Notes: generated by a model from the letters alone, not told the origin. Positions 40,828-49,790 are shown, numbered from the stretch's first letter. The stretch is DNA of 64,000 nt from Mesorhizobium sp. BR1-1-16 (GCF_020165495.1 NZ_JAIUIE010000001.1:1116001-1180000); one strand, 5' to 3'. Numbers and translations: made by a program.

Positions 40828-42329
40828 GACTGGATTTCCCCTTCGACGGACAGGAAACGATTGATGGGCAGCGGCTTGTTGCGCTGGCTGCGCGCGAAGG
40901 CGACGACATGGGGTTCGAGCCGCCCCGCGATCGCGCGCGCTTCGGCGAGGCTGTGGCCAAGCCGGGCGACGGCTTCGGTCGCACGGGTGCGCAAGCTGGC
41001 CAGATCGACCCGTGTGAGTTGACGGTCCCGCAGCGCAAAACGGCCATCGACCATGACATCGCTGATCGCACCGGAATCGGCCGCCGTTACAACCTGGTTG
41101 AGCGGGTCGACAAGCGGCAGGAAATCGATGTGGCCAAGGTCGAAGAAGGCGAGATCGGCCGATGCCCCGACCTCGATCCGGCCGGAGCGCGGCAGGCCGA
41201 GCAGATCGGCGCCGCCTTCCGTGGCGAGGCGGAGCGTTTCCGCGGCGCCAAGCCAGCTCTCGCGCGGCGCGTGGAACATGCGCGAGGCATAAGAGGCGAG
41301 GCGGATCGCTTGCGTCATCGAGAGCGCGTCCGAGGAATTGGCGCCGTCCGTCGCGAGGCCGACACCGATGCCTCGTTCGAGCATGGGCCGCACATGCGCG
41401 ACGCCGGCCCCAAGGCGGAAATTCGAGGCCGGGATATGAGCGACGCGGCAACCATGGCTCGCCAGCAGGTCGAGATCGGCGCCGTCGAGCCAGACCGCGT
41501 GTGCCGCGATGAAATGCGGCCCGAGCACGCCGCGCTCCGCGAGATAGGCCACGGGCGATTGGCCCCAGAGATCACGCGCGACAGTGGCCTGCAGTCTTGA
41601 TTCCGCGACATGCATATGAAGTGGCAGGCCATGCCGTTCGGCCAGGTCAGCATGTCGGAGCAGAAAGCCTTCCGAGCAGTGATGCGGAATGGTCGGTGCG
41701 AGTGCCAATGAAATGCCGGGCGGCAGGTTTGCCCGTTCGGCGATGATGGCCTCGACCGCTTCGAGCGTCCCCTCGCCATTGCCGAGCGCGAAGCGGCCGA
41801 CCGTCTCGCGAAGGTCCGGCGGGAGAGACTCAGTCAGGCCTGGAATGGCCGTAAACAGCGTCTTGTCGGCGACCATCGGCGCGAGCGCGGCCTTAATGCC
41901 AGAGTCAGCATAGGCCCGCGCTACTGCCATGAAGCCCGCCACGGTCGGGCGTGGGAATTCGTAGACAAGGTCGAAACAGGCGGTGCAGCCTTTCGACAGC
42001 ATGTCCACGGCGCCGATCAGCGTCGAGAGATACATCGTCTCCGCGTCGCGCGCGCCGCCCATCCAGGGGCCATTGGTGAGTGAGACTTCAAGCGTCCAGC
42101 GGTCGGCGACGCCCTTGACGAGGTTGGCATGGCCGTGGGTATGGCTGTTGACGAAGCCCGGTAGGATCAGCCTGTCCGTGGCATCGTGAACCAAGCAATC
42201 GACGGCCTCGATGTGGCCGGGCGGCTCGATCGCGGTGATACGGCCGTCATCGATCAAAAGGTCGCGCGCCGTCGCCGTTCCCGTTGCAAGATCGGCGACG
42301 AGCCCGCCTGTGATGACCATCATTGTCAT
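40824..42329 (-). CDS. Amidohydrolase family protein (cytosine deaminase / atrazine hydrolase-like)
   Basis: 501 aa. Metal-site segments are LPGFVNSHTHGHANLVKG, LHMHVAES, FIAAHAVWLD and GLATDGANSSDALSM, placing it in the TRZ/ATZ group of deaminases and hydrolytic dechlorinases acting on N-heterocycles. The start MTMMVITGG at 42329 overlaps the preceding stop. Position between a PuuE-like hydrolase and a flavin reductase suggests it deaminates or hydrolyses a ring intermediate. The precise substrate is unknown. Confidence 0.88.
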   Translation of the reverse strand: MTMMVITGGLVADLATGTATARDLLIDDGRITAIEPPGHIEAVDCLVHDATDRLILPGFVNSHTHGHANLVKGVADRWTLEVSLTNGPWMGGARDAETMYLSTLIGAVDMLSKGCTACFDLVYEFPRPTVAGFMAVARAYADSGIKAALAPMVADKTLFTAIPGLTESLPPDLRETVGRFALGNGEGTLEAVEAIIAERANLPPGISLALAPTIPHHCSEGFLLRHADLAERHGLPLHMHVAESRLQATVARDLWGQSPVAYLAERGVLGPHFIAAHAVWLDGADLDLLASHGCRVAHIPASNFRLGAGVAHVRPMLERGIGVGLATDGANSSDALSMTQAIRLASYASRMFHAPRESWLGAAETLRLATEGGADLLGLPRSGRIEVGASADLAFFDLGHIDFLPLVDPLNQVVTAADSGAISDVMVDGRFALRDRQLTRVDLASLRTRATEAVARLGHSLAEARAIAGRLEPHVVAFARSQRNKPLPINRFLSVEGEIQS

Positions 42330-43246
42330 GACGTCGCCTCGGCCGGATGCGTGGCGATCCAGTGCCGGGCGACCTCTGAGCGACCGGCACACCAAACATC
42401 GGCATGGCTGGCGACCAGATCAAGAAAGCGCTGCATCGCCTCGAAGCGTGAGGGCTGGCCGGATATGCGGCTGTGCAGGCTCACCGTCATCATGCGCGGG
42501 CGCCGCGCGCTTTCGGCATGCAGCACGCGGAAGGCGCTCGCGAGGTGATTGTAGAAATCTTCGGCGGTGCCGAGCTTGGCTGTCGCAAGGCGATTGTCGT
42601 TATGTGTGAAGGAGTGCGGAACGACGAGGTGCGGCGCGCCGCCGAGCGTCACCCAATAGGGCAGGTCGTCCGCATAGCTGTCTGAATCATAGAGAAACCC
42701 GCCATGCTCGACGAGCAGCGCGCGCGTCGCCTCGCTGGACGAATAGCGGCTCTGCCAGCCGAGCGGCGGCCGTCCGATCAGGTCGACGATGCCGCTATAG
42801 GCGGCGGCGATCGCGGTGCGCTCCTCGGCTTCATCCATGCGGTAATGGCGGACGAAGCGATCGCCATGGCAGCAAAGATCGAGCCCGCCCTCCCGGATCG
42901 CGGCAGCAATCTCGCTGTTGCGGCGGAGCGCAGCCGCGCAGGCATTGATTGTGAGCGGCACGCCACGGGCTGCGAAGAGGTCCGTGAGCCGCCAGAACCC
43001 GACGCGCGATCCATATTCGAACAGCGTCTCGGCCACGAAGTCGCGGCGCCCGCCGCCGACTTCGCCCGGGATGGCGTCGGTCAGCGCGGCCTCGCTGGCC
43101 TCGTCGCCGTCTGGGATCGATGGCTCGGCTCCCTCTTCGACATTCAGCACGACGACGAGCGCAAGCTTCGCGCCGCCGGGCCAGTGTGGATCGGGCGGCG
43201 TTCGGCCATAGCCGACGAAGTCACGGATGCCGTCTGCGATGGGCAT
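42326..43246 (-). CDS. Polysaccharide-deacetylase-fold hydrolase (PuuE allantoinase-like)
   Basis: 306 aa, no signal peptide. The N-terminus FVGYGRTPPDPHWPGGAKLA then VVLNVEEGAEPSIPDGDEASE and YGSRVGFWRL is the pattern of metal-independent PuuE-type allantoinases. Later it has LDLCCHGDRFVRHYRMDE, where the equivalent of the deacetylase metal site sits. These enzymes open the hydantoin ring of allantoin. ATGA overlaps exist on both sides (amidase upstream, amidohydrolase downstream). The ligand may be another cyclic ureide or imide. Confidence 0.85.
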   Translation of the reverse strand: MPIADGIRDFVGYGRTPPDPHWPGGAKLALVVVLNVEEGAEPSIPDGDEASEAALTDAIPGEVGGGRRDFVAETLFEYGSRVGFWRLTDLFAARGVPLTINACAAALRRNSEIAAAIREGGLDLCCHGDRFVRHYRMDEAEERTAIAAAYSGIVDLIGRPPLGWQSRYSSSEATRALLVEHGGFLYDSDSYADDLPYWVTLGGAPHLVVPHSFTHNDNRLATAKLGTAEDFYNHLASAFRVLHAESARRPRMMTVSLHSRISGQPSRFEAMQRFLDLVASHADVWCAGRSEVARHWIATHPAEATS

Positions 43247-44457
43247 CACACGCCAGCCTTGCGTGTGAGGTCGCCCATGGTTTCGGCAAAAGCGATCAAC
43301 CGTTTCTCGCTGCGCGGTCCGCCGATCAGCGACAGGCCGATCGGGCAGCCCTCGAATGTCGTGGCGGGTATGGCGAGCTGTGGCAGTCGCGTCAGGCTGG
43401 CGACGGCTGTCAGCGCCAGCGTCTTTTCGCGGAAGGCGATCTGCGCTGATACGGGCGCATCGCGCAACGGCGGGAGGTCATGCACCGTCGGCAGGATGAT
43501 GATGCCGTCATCGCCGAGCAGGGCGAGGAGCCGGTCGGTCAAGGCCTCGCGGCGGGGCATTGCTGCGGCGACGGCCTCAGCCTTGACCGTTGCGGCGAGC
43601 GCAAACCGTTCGGCGACGGCCTGCGACAGCCGCCGGCCCGGCTCTGCCGCAAAGGCGCCGAGCGTCGCGTAGAGATCGTGCAGTTGCAGCGGACGGAACG
43701 TCTCTAGCCAGAACTGGACACCCTCCTCATAGAGCGTGATTTCGGTGGAGACGCCGAGCCCCTTCGCGATCGGCAGCAGCGCCGCGCCGATGCCATGCTC
43801 GGGGATATCGAAGGCATCGCGGGCAATCATCAGCCGAGGCGCCGCCGCAGGCTCAATGGTGCCGAAATAGCAGGCGCTGACCCGTTTCATCATGGCGATG
43901 TCGCGCGTCAACCAGCCGATGGTATCGAAGCTCGGCGCCATCGGCATCACGCCGGCGACAGAGACGCGACCATGCGTCGTGCGCAGCCCATAAAGGCCGC
44001 AGAAGCTCGCCGGTACGCGGATCGATCCGCCGGTGTCGGAGCCGAGCGCGAAATCGGCAAGCCCCGCCGCGACGGCCGAGGCAGAGCCGCTCGATGAGCC
44101 GCCAGGCACACGATCCGGCGCCGCCGGGTTGATCGGGATGCCGAAATGCGGGTTCATCCCGAACATGCCGCAGGCAAGTTCGTCGGTCGCGGTCTTGCCG
44201 GCCATGCGCGCGCCGGCCATCAGCGGCACCAGCACGGCCGGCGCCGTGGCGATTGCCGGTGGCGTATCGCGCAGACGGTCGGGATTGCCCCAGCCTGAGC
44301 GATAGCCGGCGACGTCGATGAGGTCCTTCACCGCAAAGTCGAGCCCAGCGAGCGGACCGTCGCTCGCAAGCTGAAGGCTGTCCCGGCCATGATCAACGAA
44401 TGCGAGATGCGCGATCATCTCCCGGGACGGCGTTTCCGCGAGGTCCATGACGCTCAT
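43246..44457 (-). CDS. Amidase (amidase-signature family)
   Basis: 403 aa. It has the Ser-cisSer-Lys machinery: Lys in DFAVKDLIDVAGY, cis-Ser in RVPGGSSSGSASAVAAGL and nucleophile Ser in GSDTGGSIRVPASFCGLYG. It is shorter than GatA and has no transamidosome genes nearby, so it is a catabolic amidase. It overlaps both the HpaB-like gene and the PuuE-like gene by four bases. In the proposed pathway it would hydrolyse a linear amide formed after ring opening (inference). Confidence 0.92.
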   Translation of the reverse strand: MSVMDLAETPSREMIAHLAFVDHGRDSLQLASDGPLAGLDFAVKDLIDVAGYRSGWGNPDRLRDTPPAIATAPAVLVPLMAGARMAGKTATDELACGMFGMNPHFGIPINPAAPDRVPGGSSSGSASAVAAGLADFALGSDTGGSIRVPASFCGLYGLRTTHGRVSVAGVMPMAPSFDTIGWLTRDIAMMKRVSACYFGTIEPAAAPRLMIARDAFDIPEHGIGAALLPIAKGLGVSTEITLYEEGVQFWLETFRPLQLHDLYATLGAFAAEPGRRLSQAVAERFALAATVKAEAVAAAMPRREALTDRLLALLGDDGIIILPTVHDLPPLRDAPVSAQIAFREKTLALTAVASLTRLPQLAIPATTFEGCPIGLSLIGGPRSEKRLIAFAETMGDLTRKAGV

Positions 44458-45932
44458 TCCGCGGCCGAACGGAGACCGGGGGCCGGCAGGCCATAGGTCT
44501 CCATGAAACCGTCGACCGCGCCCTTGACGCCATCCCAGTCGAAGAAGCGGAACGAGTTGCCACGCGTCACAAAGGTCGGGCCGGAATAGAACATCTCATA
44601 TTGCAGGTGCCGCGAGCCGAATTCCGAGCCCACGGCGTCCCAGGCGAGCTTCATCAGCTTCACGCGCCCTTCGGAATTGGTGACGATGGAGCGCTGTGTC
44701 TTCTCGATGATCGCGCGTGTCTCCGGCGTCTCGAAATCGGCATAGGAGGAGGGCACCATGATCATGCCGCCGCCTGAAAGCGTCCGCAGCGCCTCGACCA
44801 CTTCGGGATAGGTGGTCTGTGCGATCACCTGCGCGGTGCAGAGGATCGTTCGGTTCGGGACGTAATAGCCATTGAAATGCTCGCCCGCCGCCTCCATCGC
44901 GACGACGAGCGCCTCGATATTGTTGACCTTGGCCGCGACGAGACCCAGCGTTTCACGGACCTGCGGATAGTTGATGATGTTGTTGGTCTCAGCGATCTTG
45001 CGCGTGATGCCGAGCAGGAATTTCAGCTTCACCATCAGGCGGATCATGCACTGGTAGTTCTGCATCACATGCGCGCGGCTGTCGTGCCACTGCGCCTGCG
45101 CCATCTTGAGGTCCTTGTAGACGAAGACGTGATCCCACGGGATCTTCACGTCGTCGAAATAGACCACGGCGTCGTTCTCGTCGAAGCGGGCCGACAGCGG
45201 GTAGTCAAACTCCGACGTCGCCGCCTGCTCGTAGCTGCGGCGCGACATCAGCGTCAGGCCCTTGGCGCCGATCGGTAGCACCGCCGTGAACGCATAGGCT
45301 TCATCGCCGGCCTGCAGGGCGTTGAAGCCCGAGACCATGATCTCGTTGGCCATAATGCCGCTGGTCGCCAGCATCTTGGCGCCGCGGATGGTGATGCCGC
45401 CTGCGTCCTCGTCGACGACCGACGCCACGAGATGCGCGTCCGGCTGCCCGCTGGCCGACTTCGCCTTGTCCGACTGCGGATTGATGATGACGTAGGAGAG
45501 GTAAAGGTCGTTATCGCGCGCATAGTCGAAATAGGATTCGACCGCGCCAGCCCGCGCCGGATCATAGTCGCGGAAGGCTGGCAGCCCCATGCGGAAGCCG
45601 GCCAGCGTCGAAGCGACATGATCGGGCGAACGGCCGACCATGCCGCAGGTCATTTCGGCCCAGCGCGTCAGCGCCTCGCGCCGTTCGACCAGTTCGCGAT
45701 GATTGCGCGGCAGGTGCCAGGCGCGGCTGACCTGGTCGCCAGAGGTCGGCGAGCGGAAGGTCATCGCCTCGATATTCTCGGGCGCGGCCTGGTAGTCGTA
45801 GAACGCGGCCGACGTCGCGACGGCATTCGCGAAGGCCGGGTCTGTGGTCACGTCGGCAACCTTGCGCCCGTCGATATAGATCGTGCGGCTGTCGCGAAGG
45901 CTGGCGAGATGCTGCTTGCCGTCTTTCACCAT
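44454..45932 (-). CDS. HpaB/PvcC-type flavin-dependent monooxygenase (4-hydroxyphenylacetate 3-hydroxylase family)
   Basis: 492 aa, large oxygenase component of a two-component system using free FADH2. Family segments are REALTRWAEMTCGMVGRSPDH, NPQSDKAKSASGQPDAHL, GITIRGAKMLATSG, VKIPWDHVFVY, CMIRLMVKLKFLLGITRKIA and LSGGGMIMVPSS. It starts at ATG 45932 with AGGA upstream. The matching reductase is at 40333-40827. A 164-bp gap separates it from the ECF A' gene, and I see no clear promoter there. It likely hydroxylates the imported (hetero)aromatic compound. Confidence 0.92.
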   Translation of the reverse strand: MVKDGKQHLASLRDSRTIYIDGRKVADVTTDPAFANAVATSAAFYDYQAAPENIEAMTFRSPTSGDQVSRAWHLPRNHRELVERREALTRWAEMTCGMVGRSPDHVASTLAGFRMGLPAFRDYDPARAGAVESYFDYARDNDLYLSYVIINPQSDKAKSASGQPDAHLVASVVDEDAGGITIRGAKMLATSGIMANEIMVSGFNALQAGDEAYAFTAVLPIGAKGLTLMSRRSYEQAATSEFDYPLSARFDENDAVVYFDDVKIPWDHVFVYKDLKMAQAQWHDSRAHVMQNYQCMIRLMVKLKFLLGITRKIAETNNIINYPQVRETLGLVAAKVNNIEALVVAMEAAGEHFNGYYVPNRTILCTAQVIAQTTYPEVVEALRTLSGGGMIMVPSSYADFETPETRAIIEKTQRSIVTNSEGRVKLMKLAWDAVGSEFGSRHLQYEMFYSGPTFVTRGNSFRFFDWDGVKGAVDGFMETYGLPAPGLRSAAE

Positions 45933-46096
45933 GGCGGATCCTGCTTTCCAAGCTGGATGCCGACGCCAGGCTTCATGCCCTTCGCAATCGGGGGACGAAT
46001 TGAAACGAACTCTCTTGATGTCGCGATCACTGCGGCACCTCCCGTTCTCGGGTTCGATGCTGCATTGCAAAAGTTATTCGGGCAGGACACGCGGCG

Positions 46097-46900
46097 TCAA
46101 GCCTGCTCGCGCGCCATAAAGGCCTCGGCGAAAGCTGCCGGCGTCAATGCTGGCGGCAGTCCGAGCGCCGCCGAGAGTGCGAGCACGTCCGGCACCTCGA
46201 CGCCGATCGAGGCCGTCAGTTCTGCATCGGTGAAGAATGCTTCGGTCGGCAAGTCAGCGGCAAGCCGGCCGCCCGCCAGCCCCAGCACCCGGTCAGCCTG
46301 GCGGGCGACGAAATCCATGTCGTGGCAGACGAGGATGACGGCTGTCCCGCGCGCCTTCTCGGTTTCGATGATGGTGGAAAGCCGGTTGATCGCGGCCTTG
46401 TCGAGCCCGCGCTGCGCCTCGTCCAGCAGCAGGATCGGCGGCTGCATGGCGAGCACCGAGCCAATCGCCACCATGCGCCGCGCCGACTGGTCGATGTCGA
46501 GCGGATGGGCGTCGGCCTCGGCTAAAAGTCCGATGCGCTCCAGCACCTCGGCGACCCGGGCCTCCAGGGCCGCGCCGGTGAGCCCCAGCTGTTTCGGACC
46601 GAAGGCGATCTCGTCACGGACGCGCGGATTGAAGATCTGCTGCTCCGGCGCCTGGAACACCGTGCCGATCGAGCGGGCGAGGACGTGCACCGGCGTATCC
46701 GAAGTCGCGTTGCCGGCGACGATGATGGCGCCTGTCTCCGGTTGATACAGCCCGTTCAGCAGGCGGAGCAGTGTGCTCTTGCCGGCACCGTTGCGACCGA
46801 CGATGGCCACGACCTCGCCGGCTGCGACCTTGAAATCGATATCGGCCAGCACGGGCGCGCCCGCGACATAGGAAAAGGTGACGTCGTCAACGGACAGCAT
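46097..46900 (-). CDS. ECF transporter ATPase A' with degenerate signature motif
   Basis: 267 aa. Walker A GRNGAGKS (35-42), Q-loop FQAPEQQIFN, Walker B ILLLDE (156-161) and H-loop CHDMDF are intact. Where LSGGE/Q is expected, it reads PLDIDQSARRM (134-144), and the D-loop region is DEAQRGLD. One of the two composite ATP sites in the A/A' heterodimer would thus be non-canonical. It overlaps the EcfA gene by 14 nt. About 60 C-terminal residues after the NBD are typical of EcfA proteins. Confidence 0.88.
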   Translation of the reverse strand: MLSVDDVTFSYVAGAPVLADIDFKVAAGEVVAIVGRNGAGKSTLLRLLNGLYQPETGAIIVAGNATSDTPVHVLARSIGTVFQAPEQQIFNPRVRDEIAFGPKQLGLTGAALEARVAEVLERIGLLAEADAHPLDIDQSARRMVAIGSVLAMQPPILLLDEAQRGLDKAAINRLSTIIETEKARGTAVILVCHDMDFVARQADRVLGLAGGRLAADLPTEAFFTDAELTASIGVEVPDVLALSAALGLPPALTPAAFAEAFMAREQA

Positions 46901-47738
46901 CGGGTACCTTCAAGGTCTGGAGCGCGTCGTCCAGCGTCAGCGGAAGCGGTCGCCCGCTCTCCCAGCCCCCAGCGCCCTGAATGCGCCAGGCCGCCTCGGT
47001 GATCGCGGTCATGCCGAGTGTCTCGATGCAGCGTGGATGCGTCAGGACATCGAGCGCTGATCCATCGGCCGCGATCCGGCCACCATCGAGCAGCAGAAAG
47101 CGGTCGGCGAGCGCCAGGGACGGCCGAAGCGCGACTTCAAGCACGACGATCGTCAGCTCGCCCGGCAGAAGTTCGAGCTGCGCCAGCAAGTCATCACGCG
47201 ATTCTGGATCGAGATTGGAGGTCGGTTCGTCGAGAACGAGCACGCGCGGCTTCATGGCCAGCGCCGCGGCGATCGAGAGCCGCTGCTGCTCTCCGCCAGA
47301 GAGGGTGAACGGATCGCGGTCGACGAGATGGCGCAGGTTGCAGACCGTCATCGCTTCGTCGACCCGGGCACGGATTTCCGCCTCGGGTAGCGCGAGATTG
47401 CAGGGCCCGAAGGCAATCTCCTCGAACACCGTAAACGCGCAGCCGGTCATCTGCTGCGACGGCACCTGGCCGACATACTGGATGGCAGCGGATCGTTCGG
47501 CGATGTGCCACTCCGTCCAGTCCTTGCCGTCCATGCTGACATGGCCCCGCTCGGCCTTCAGCACGCCGTCCGGCAGCAATCCGGCCAGCCAGCGGGCAAG
47601 GGTCGTCTTGCCACCGGCGTTAGGCGCAAGGATCGCGACCCGCTCGCCGCGCTCGACCGAAAGCGAGACACCGTCGAGCACTGCCGTTTTCGCGCGCGGG
47701 AAGAGGAAGACGAGATCGTGGACTTCTAGAAGCGCCAC
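46887..47738 (-). CDS. ECF transporter ATPase A
   Basis: 283 aa. Walker A is APNAGGKT (38-45, Ala in the first position), the Q-loop region is YVGQVPSQQMTGCAF, the signature LSGGEQQRLSIAAAL and Walker B VLVLDEPTSNLD. GTG 47738 gives the expected short N-terminal strand LLEVHDLVFLF and overlaps the EcfT gene by 13 nt. With A', T and S it makes a complete energy-coupling-factor importer for a small, vitamin-like molecule. Confidence 0.9.
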   Translation of the reverse strand: MALLEVHDLVFLFPRAKTAVLDGVSLSVERGERVAILAPNAGGKTTLARWLAGLLPDGVLKAERGHVSMDGKDWTEWHIAERSAAIQYVGQVPSQQMTGCAFTVFEEIAFGPCNLALPEAEIRARVDEAMTVCNLRHLVDRDPFTLSGGEQQRLSIAAALAMKPRVLVLDEPTSNLDPESRDDLLAQLELLPGELTIVVLEVALRPSLALADRFLLLDGGRIAADGSALDVLTHPRCIETLGMTAITEAAWRIQGAGGWESGRPLPLTLDDALQTLKVPDAVR

Positions 47739-48520
47739 AGCAGCGGGATCCCAAGTTGGAGAATGGCGATGGCGAGGAGAATGCGCCGGAACCAGACCTG
47801 AAAGGTCGAGTCGTGCGGCGCGTTGATCACGGTGCGCCGGGGATAGGCGCGAAAAGCCCTGCCCGAAAGGATCGACGCGCGCTGGTCTAGATCCGAAAGC
47901 GCCAGCGTGATCAGGGGCATCAGGAGGACCGGCAGCGCGGTGATCCGTGCCTTCCACGAACCGGTGAGGTCGAGCCCGCGCACGCGTTGCGCATCGCGAA
48001 TGGCCTTGGCGCGATCCGAGAACGGCTCGATCAGCAGCAGCGGGCTTGCGACGAGATAGCCGACGCCGGGAGGCACGCCGCGCTGGTCAAGCGCCTTCAG
48101 CATCTCGGATGGATGCGTCGTCGTCACGAAGAGCAGCGTCGCCATCAGCATCGCCGCGACCCGCATGAACACCTTCAGCGCATAGTCGAGGCCGTCAGGA
48201 CTGACGGCGATAAAGCCGATATTCGTCTCGTCGGGTCGCTCGATGAGCAGTCCATGCACGACGATCAGCGCGACGCCGATGGGCGTCATGGTGAGAAGCA
48301 GCCGCTTGACCGACCGCTTTCCGACGCCCGTCGCCATCGACACCGTGATGGCCGCCAATACGAGGATCGCTGTCCCGGCCGTTGGGAGAACCGCGGCGGC
48401 CGAGATCATCCAGAGCATGATGACCAGCGATGTCAGCGGATTGGCCTTGTGGAGCAGACTTTCGCCGGGCGTGAAGAGAAGACTCTGCTTACCGGCTTCC
48501 TGTTTGCTCCCGCTTGCCAC
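47726..48520 (-). CDS. ECF transporter transmembrane component EcfT
   Basis: 264 aa, several hydrophobic helices. It starts (GTG 48520) with FTPGESLLHKANPLTSLVIML, the T-component pattern with His-Lys-x-Pro near the first helix. Later ALDQRGVPPGVGYL and AQRVRGLDLTGSW are the short Arg-Gly coupling motifs that touch the ATPases. It lies 4 nt after the S-component stop. Confidence 0.9.
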   Translation of the reverse strand: MASGSKQEAGKQSLLFTPGESLLHKANPLTSLVIMLWMISAAAVLPTAGTAILVLAAITVSMATGVGKRSVKRLLLTMTPIGVALIVVHGLLIERPDETNIGFIAVSPDGLDYALKVFMRVAAMLMATLLFVTTTHPSEMLKALDQRGVPPGVGYLVASPLLLIEPFSDRAKAIRDAQRVRGLDLTGSWKARITALPVLLMPLITLALSDLDQRASILSGRAFRAYPRRTVINAPHDSTFQVWFRRILLAIAILQLGIPLLWRF

Positions 48521-48524
48521 CGCC

Positions 48525-49097
48525 TCACACCCTCGAATGTTCGAAGAAGCCGAAATTGCTCGTCAGACGCAGCGGCAAGCGGCTTGCGACGATCCAGGCG
48601 ATGAGCGCGGTGACCGCCTTGTCGATGATGTTGATGCCAAGGTTGGAGAATGCCACGGACTGCACCAGTGATTGCCCGACTGCCAGAAGATAGGCTGCAG
48701 CAAAATCGGGGCCGCCGCCAGTGACGCCGCCAAACATGTAGACGATGATCGGAACCGCCACGATCGTGCTTGGCACGGCGACGATGGCGCCGGAGATCGT
48801 TGCCTGCCACCAGGTCCGGAACCAGCCGGCGCGGGCGAGCAATCCGGCGACGACGCCGATCACCAGGGCCACCGGCGCAAAGGCCGCGGCCACGGGATTG
48901 AGGATCAGGCCCCAGACGAGATTGGTGACCAGGCCGGTGATGCCGCCTGCCAGCGGTCCGCCGAGGATCGCAACCAGGATCGTCCCAATGGAGTCGAGGT
49001 AGAGCGGGAGCTTCAGAAAATGGGCGATCTGGCCGCCGATGATGTTGATGACCACCGCGGCCGCCATCAGAATCAATGTTCGCGTGTCGAACTTCAT
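48525..49097 (-). CDS. ECF transporter substrate-specificity (S) component
   Basis: 190 aa membrane protein, MKFDTRTLILMAAAVVIN, KLPLYLDSIGTILVAILGGP, WGLILNPVAAAFAPVALVIG, VPIIVYMFGGVTGGG. It heads the S-T-A-A' set and is a close paralogue of the orphan S component at 18744-19316. The D-x-IG-T segment after the first helices resembles the riboflavin/nucleoside-type S family (PF07155-like), but I cannot fix the ligand. It starts 22 nt downstream of the PPC/DUF296 gene. Confidence 0.88.
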   Translation of the reverse strand: MKFDTRTLILMAAAVVINIIGGQIAHFLKLPLYLDSIGTILVAILGGPLAGGITGLVTNLVWGLILNPVAAAFAPVALVIGVVAGLLARAGWFRTWWQATISGAIVAVPSTIVAVPIIVYMFGGVTGGGPDFAAAYLLAVGQSLVQSVAFSNLGINIIDKAVTALIAWIVASRLPLRLTSNFGFFEHSRV

Positions 49098-49118
49098 GGT
49101 CTGCTCCTCAAAAGGCTG

Positions 49119-49556
49119 TCAGGACCGAGGGGAGACGACGAGCTCGTCCCAGGTTGAAAGCGGGCAATATTCGCGGCTGAAGGCCATGTCGGTCAGTTCG
49201 ACCAACACGAGTTCGCAAGTCGTGCGCACCAGGCATCCGGACAGCATGTGGCCGCCGAACATGTCGCCATTCTCGTCCGAGCAGGAGATATGGACGTGGC
49301 AGCCCGTCGGCTCGATGGTCCCGATCAGCGACACGATCTCGAACAGCCCCTCGCGCAATGCTCCGACCGGGCGCGCGGCATAGCGGATCATGGCGTGCGT
49401 CAGGCTGCCGACGCTGGTGACGATGCCGACCGCCTTCAGATCGTTTGCCGCGACGAAGGCTTGCAGCGCATCGAGCACATCCTCGCCGGGTTTCAGGCGC
49501 ATCGCGAAGAACCGTCCGCTACTCATGAGAGGGCGGGGCGAGGAGACTGCTGTCAT
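49119..49556 (-). CDS. PPC/DUF296 domain protein
   Basis: 145 aa. The body, about LDALQAFVAANDLKAVGIV to the C-terminus, is a PPC fold with GCHVHISCSDENGDMFGGHM, including the conserved His and Gly residues. Bacterial stand-alone members have no AT-hook and are of uncertain function, possibly ligand sensing. It is first in the ECF/HpaB gene run, so it may sense or bind the pathway compound (inference). ATG 49556 is preferred to an upstream TTG. Confidence 0.85.
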   Translation of the reverse strand: MTAVSSPRPLMSSGRFFAMRLKPGEDVLDALQAFVAANDLKAVGIVTSVGSLTHAMIRYAARPVGALREGLFEIVSLIGTIEPTGCHVHISCSDENGDMFGGHMLSGCLVRTTCELVLVELTDMAFSREYCPLSTWDELVVSPRS

Positions 49557-49790
49557 ATCTGATGTCCACGCAGATGCGGTTTCTGTATGCAACTATTCAT
49601 TCTCCGCATAAGCATGGTCAAGGCCGCTGCGTGCGGAAATAGCAGTCTCCGCGTGCTGTCGCTTTGAGCATGATCCGGAGAAGGTGAGGGCATAAGCTCG
49701 TGTCCATGGGATCAGTAATTGGCTGGGCTGTCGCGCAACGCAGGTGCCTCAGTGGCGCCTCCTTCTGAAAAAGTGGTCTCCGCAGTCGTC

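Noticed and set aside
44454-45932. Assigning the HpaB-like oxygenase as hpaB of 4-hydroxyphenylacetate degradation
   Set aside because: None of the other hpa genes (ring-cleavage dioxygenase, semialdehyde dehydrogenase, isomerase) is nearby; hydrolases for C-N rings surround it instead.
45933-46096. N-terminal extension of the HpaB-like protein
   Set aside because: The extra 46 residues are not similar to the family, and AGGA precedes ATG 45932.
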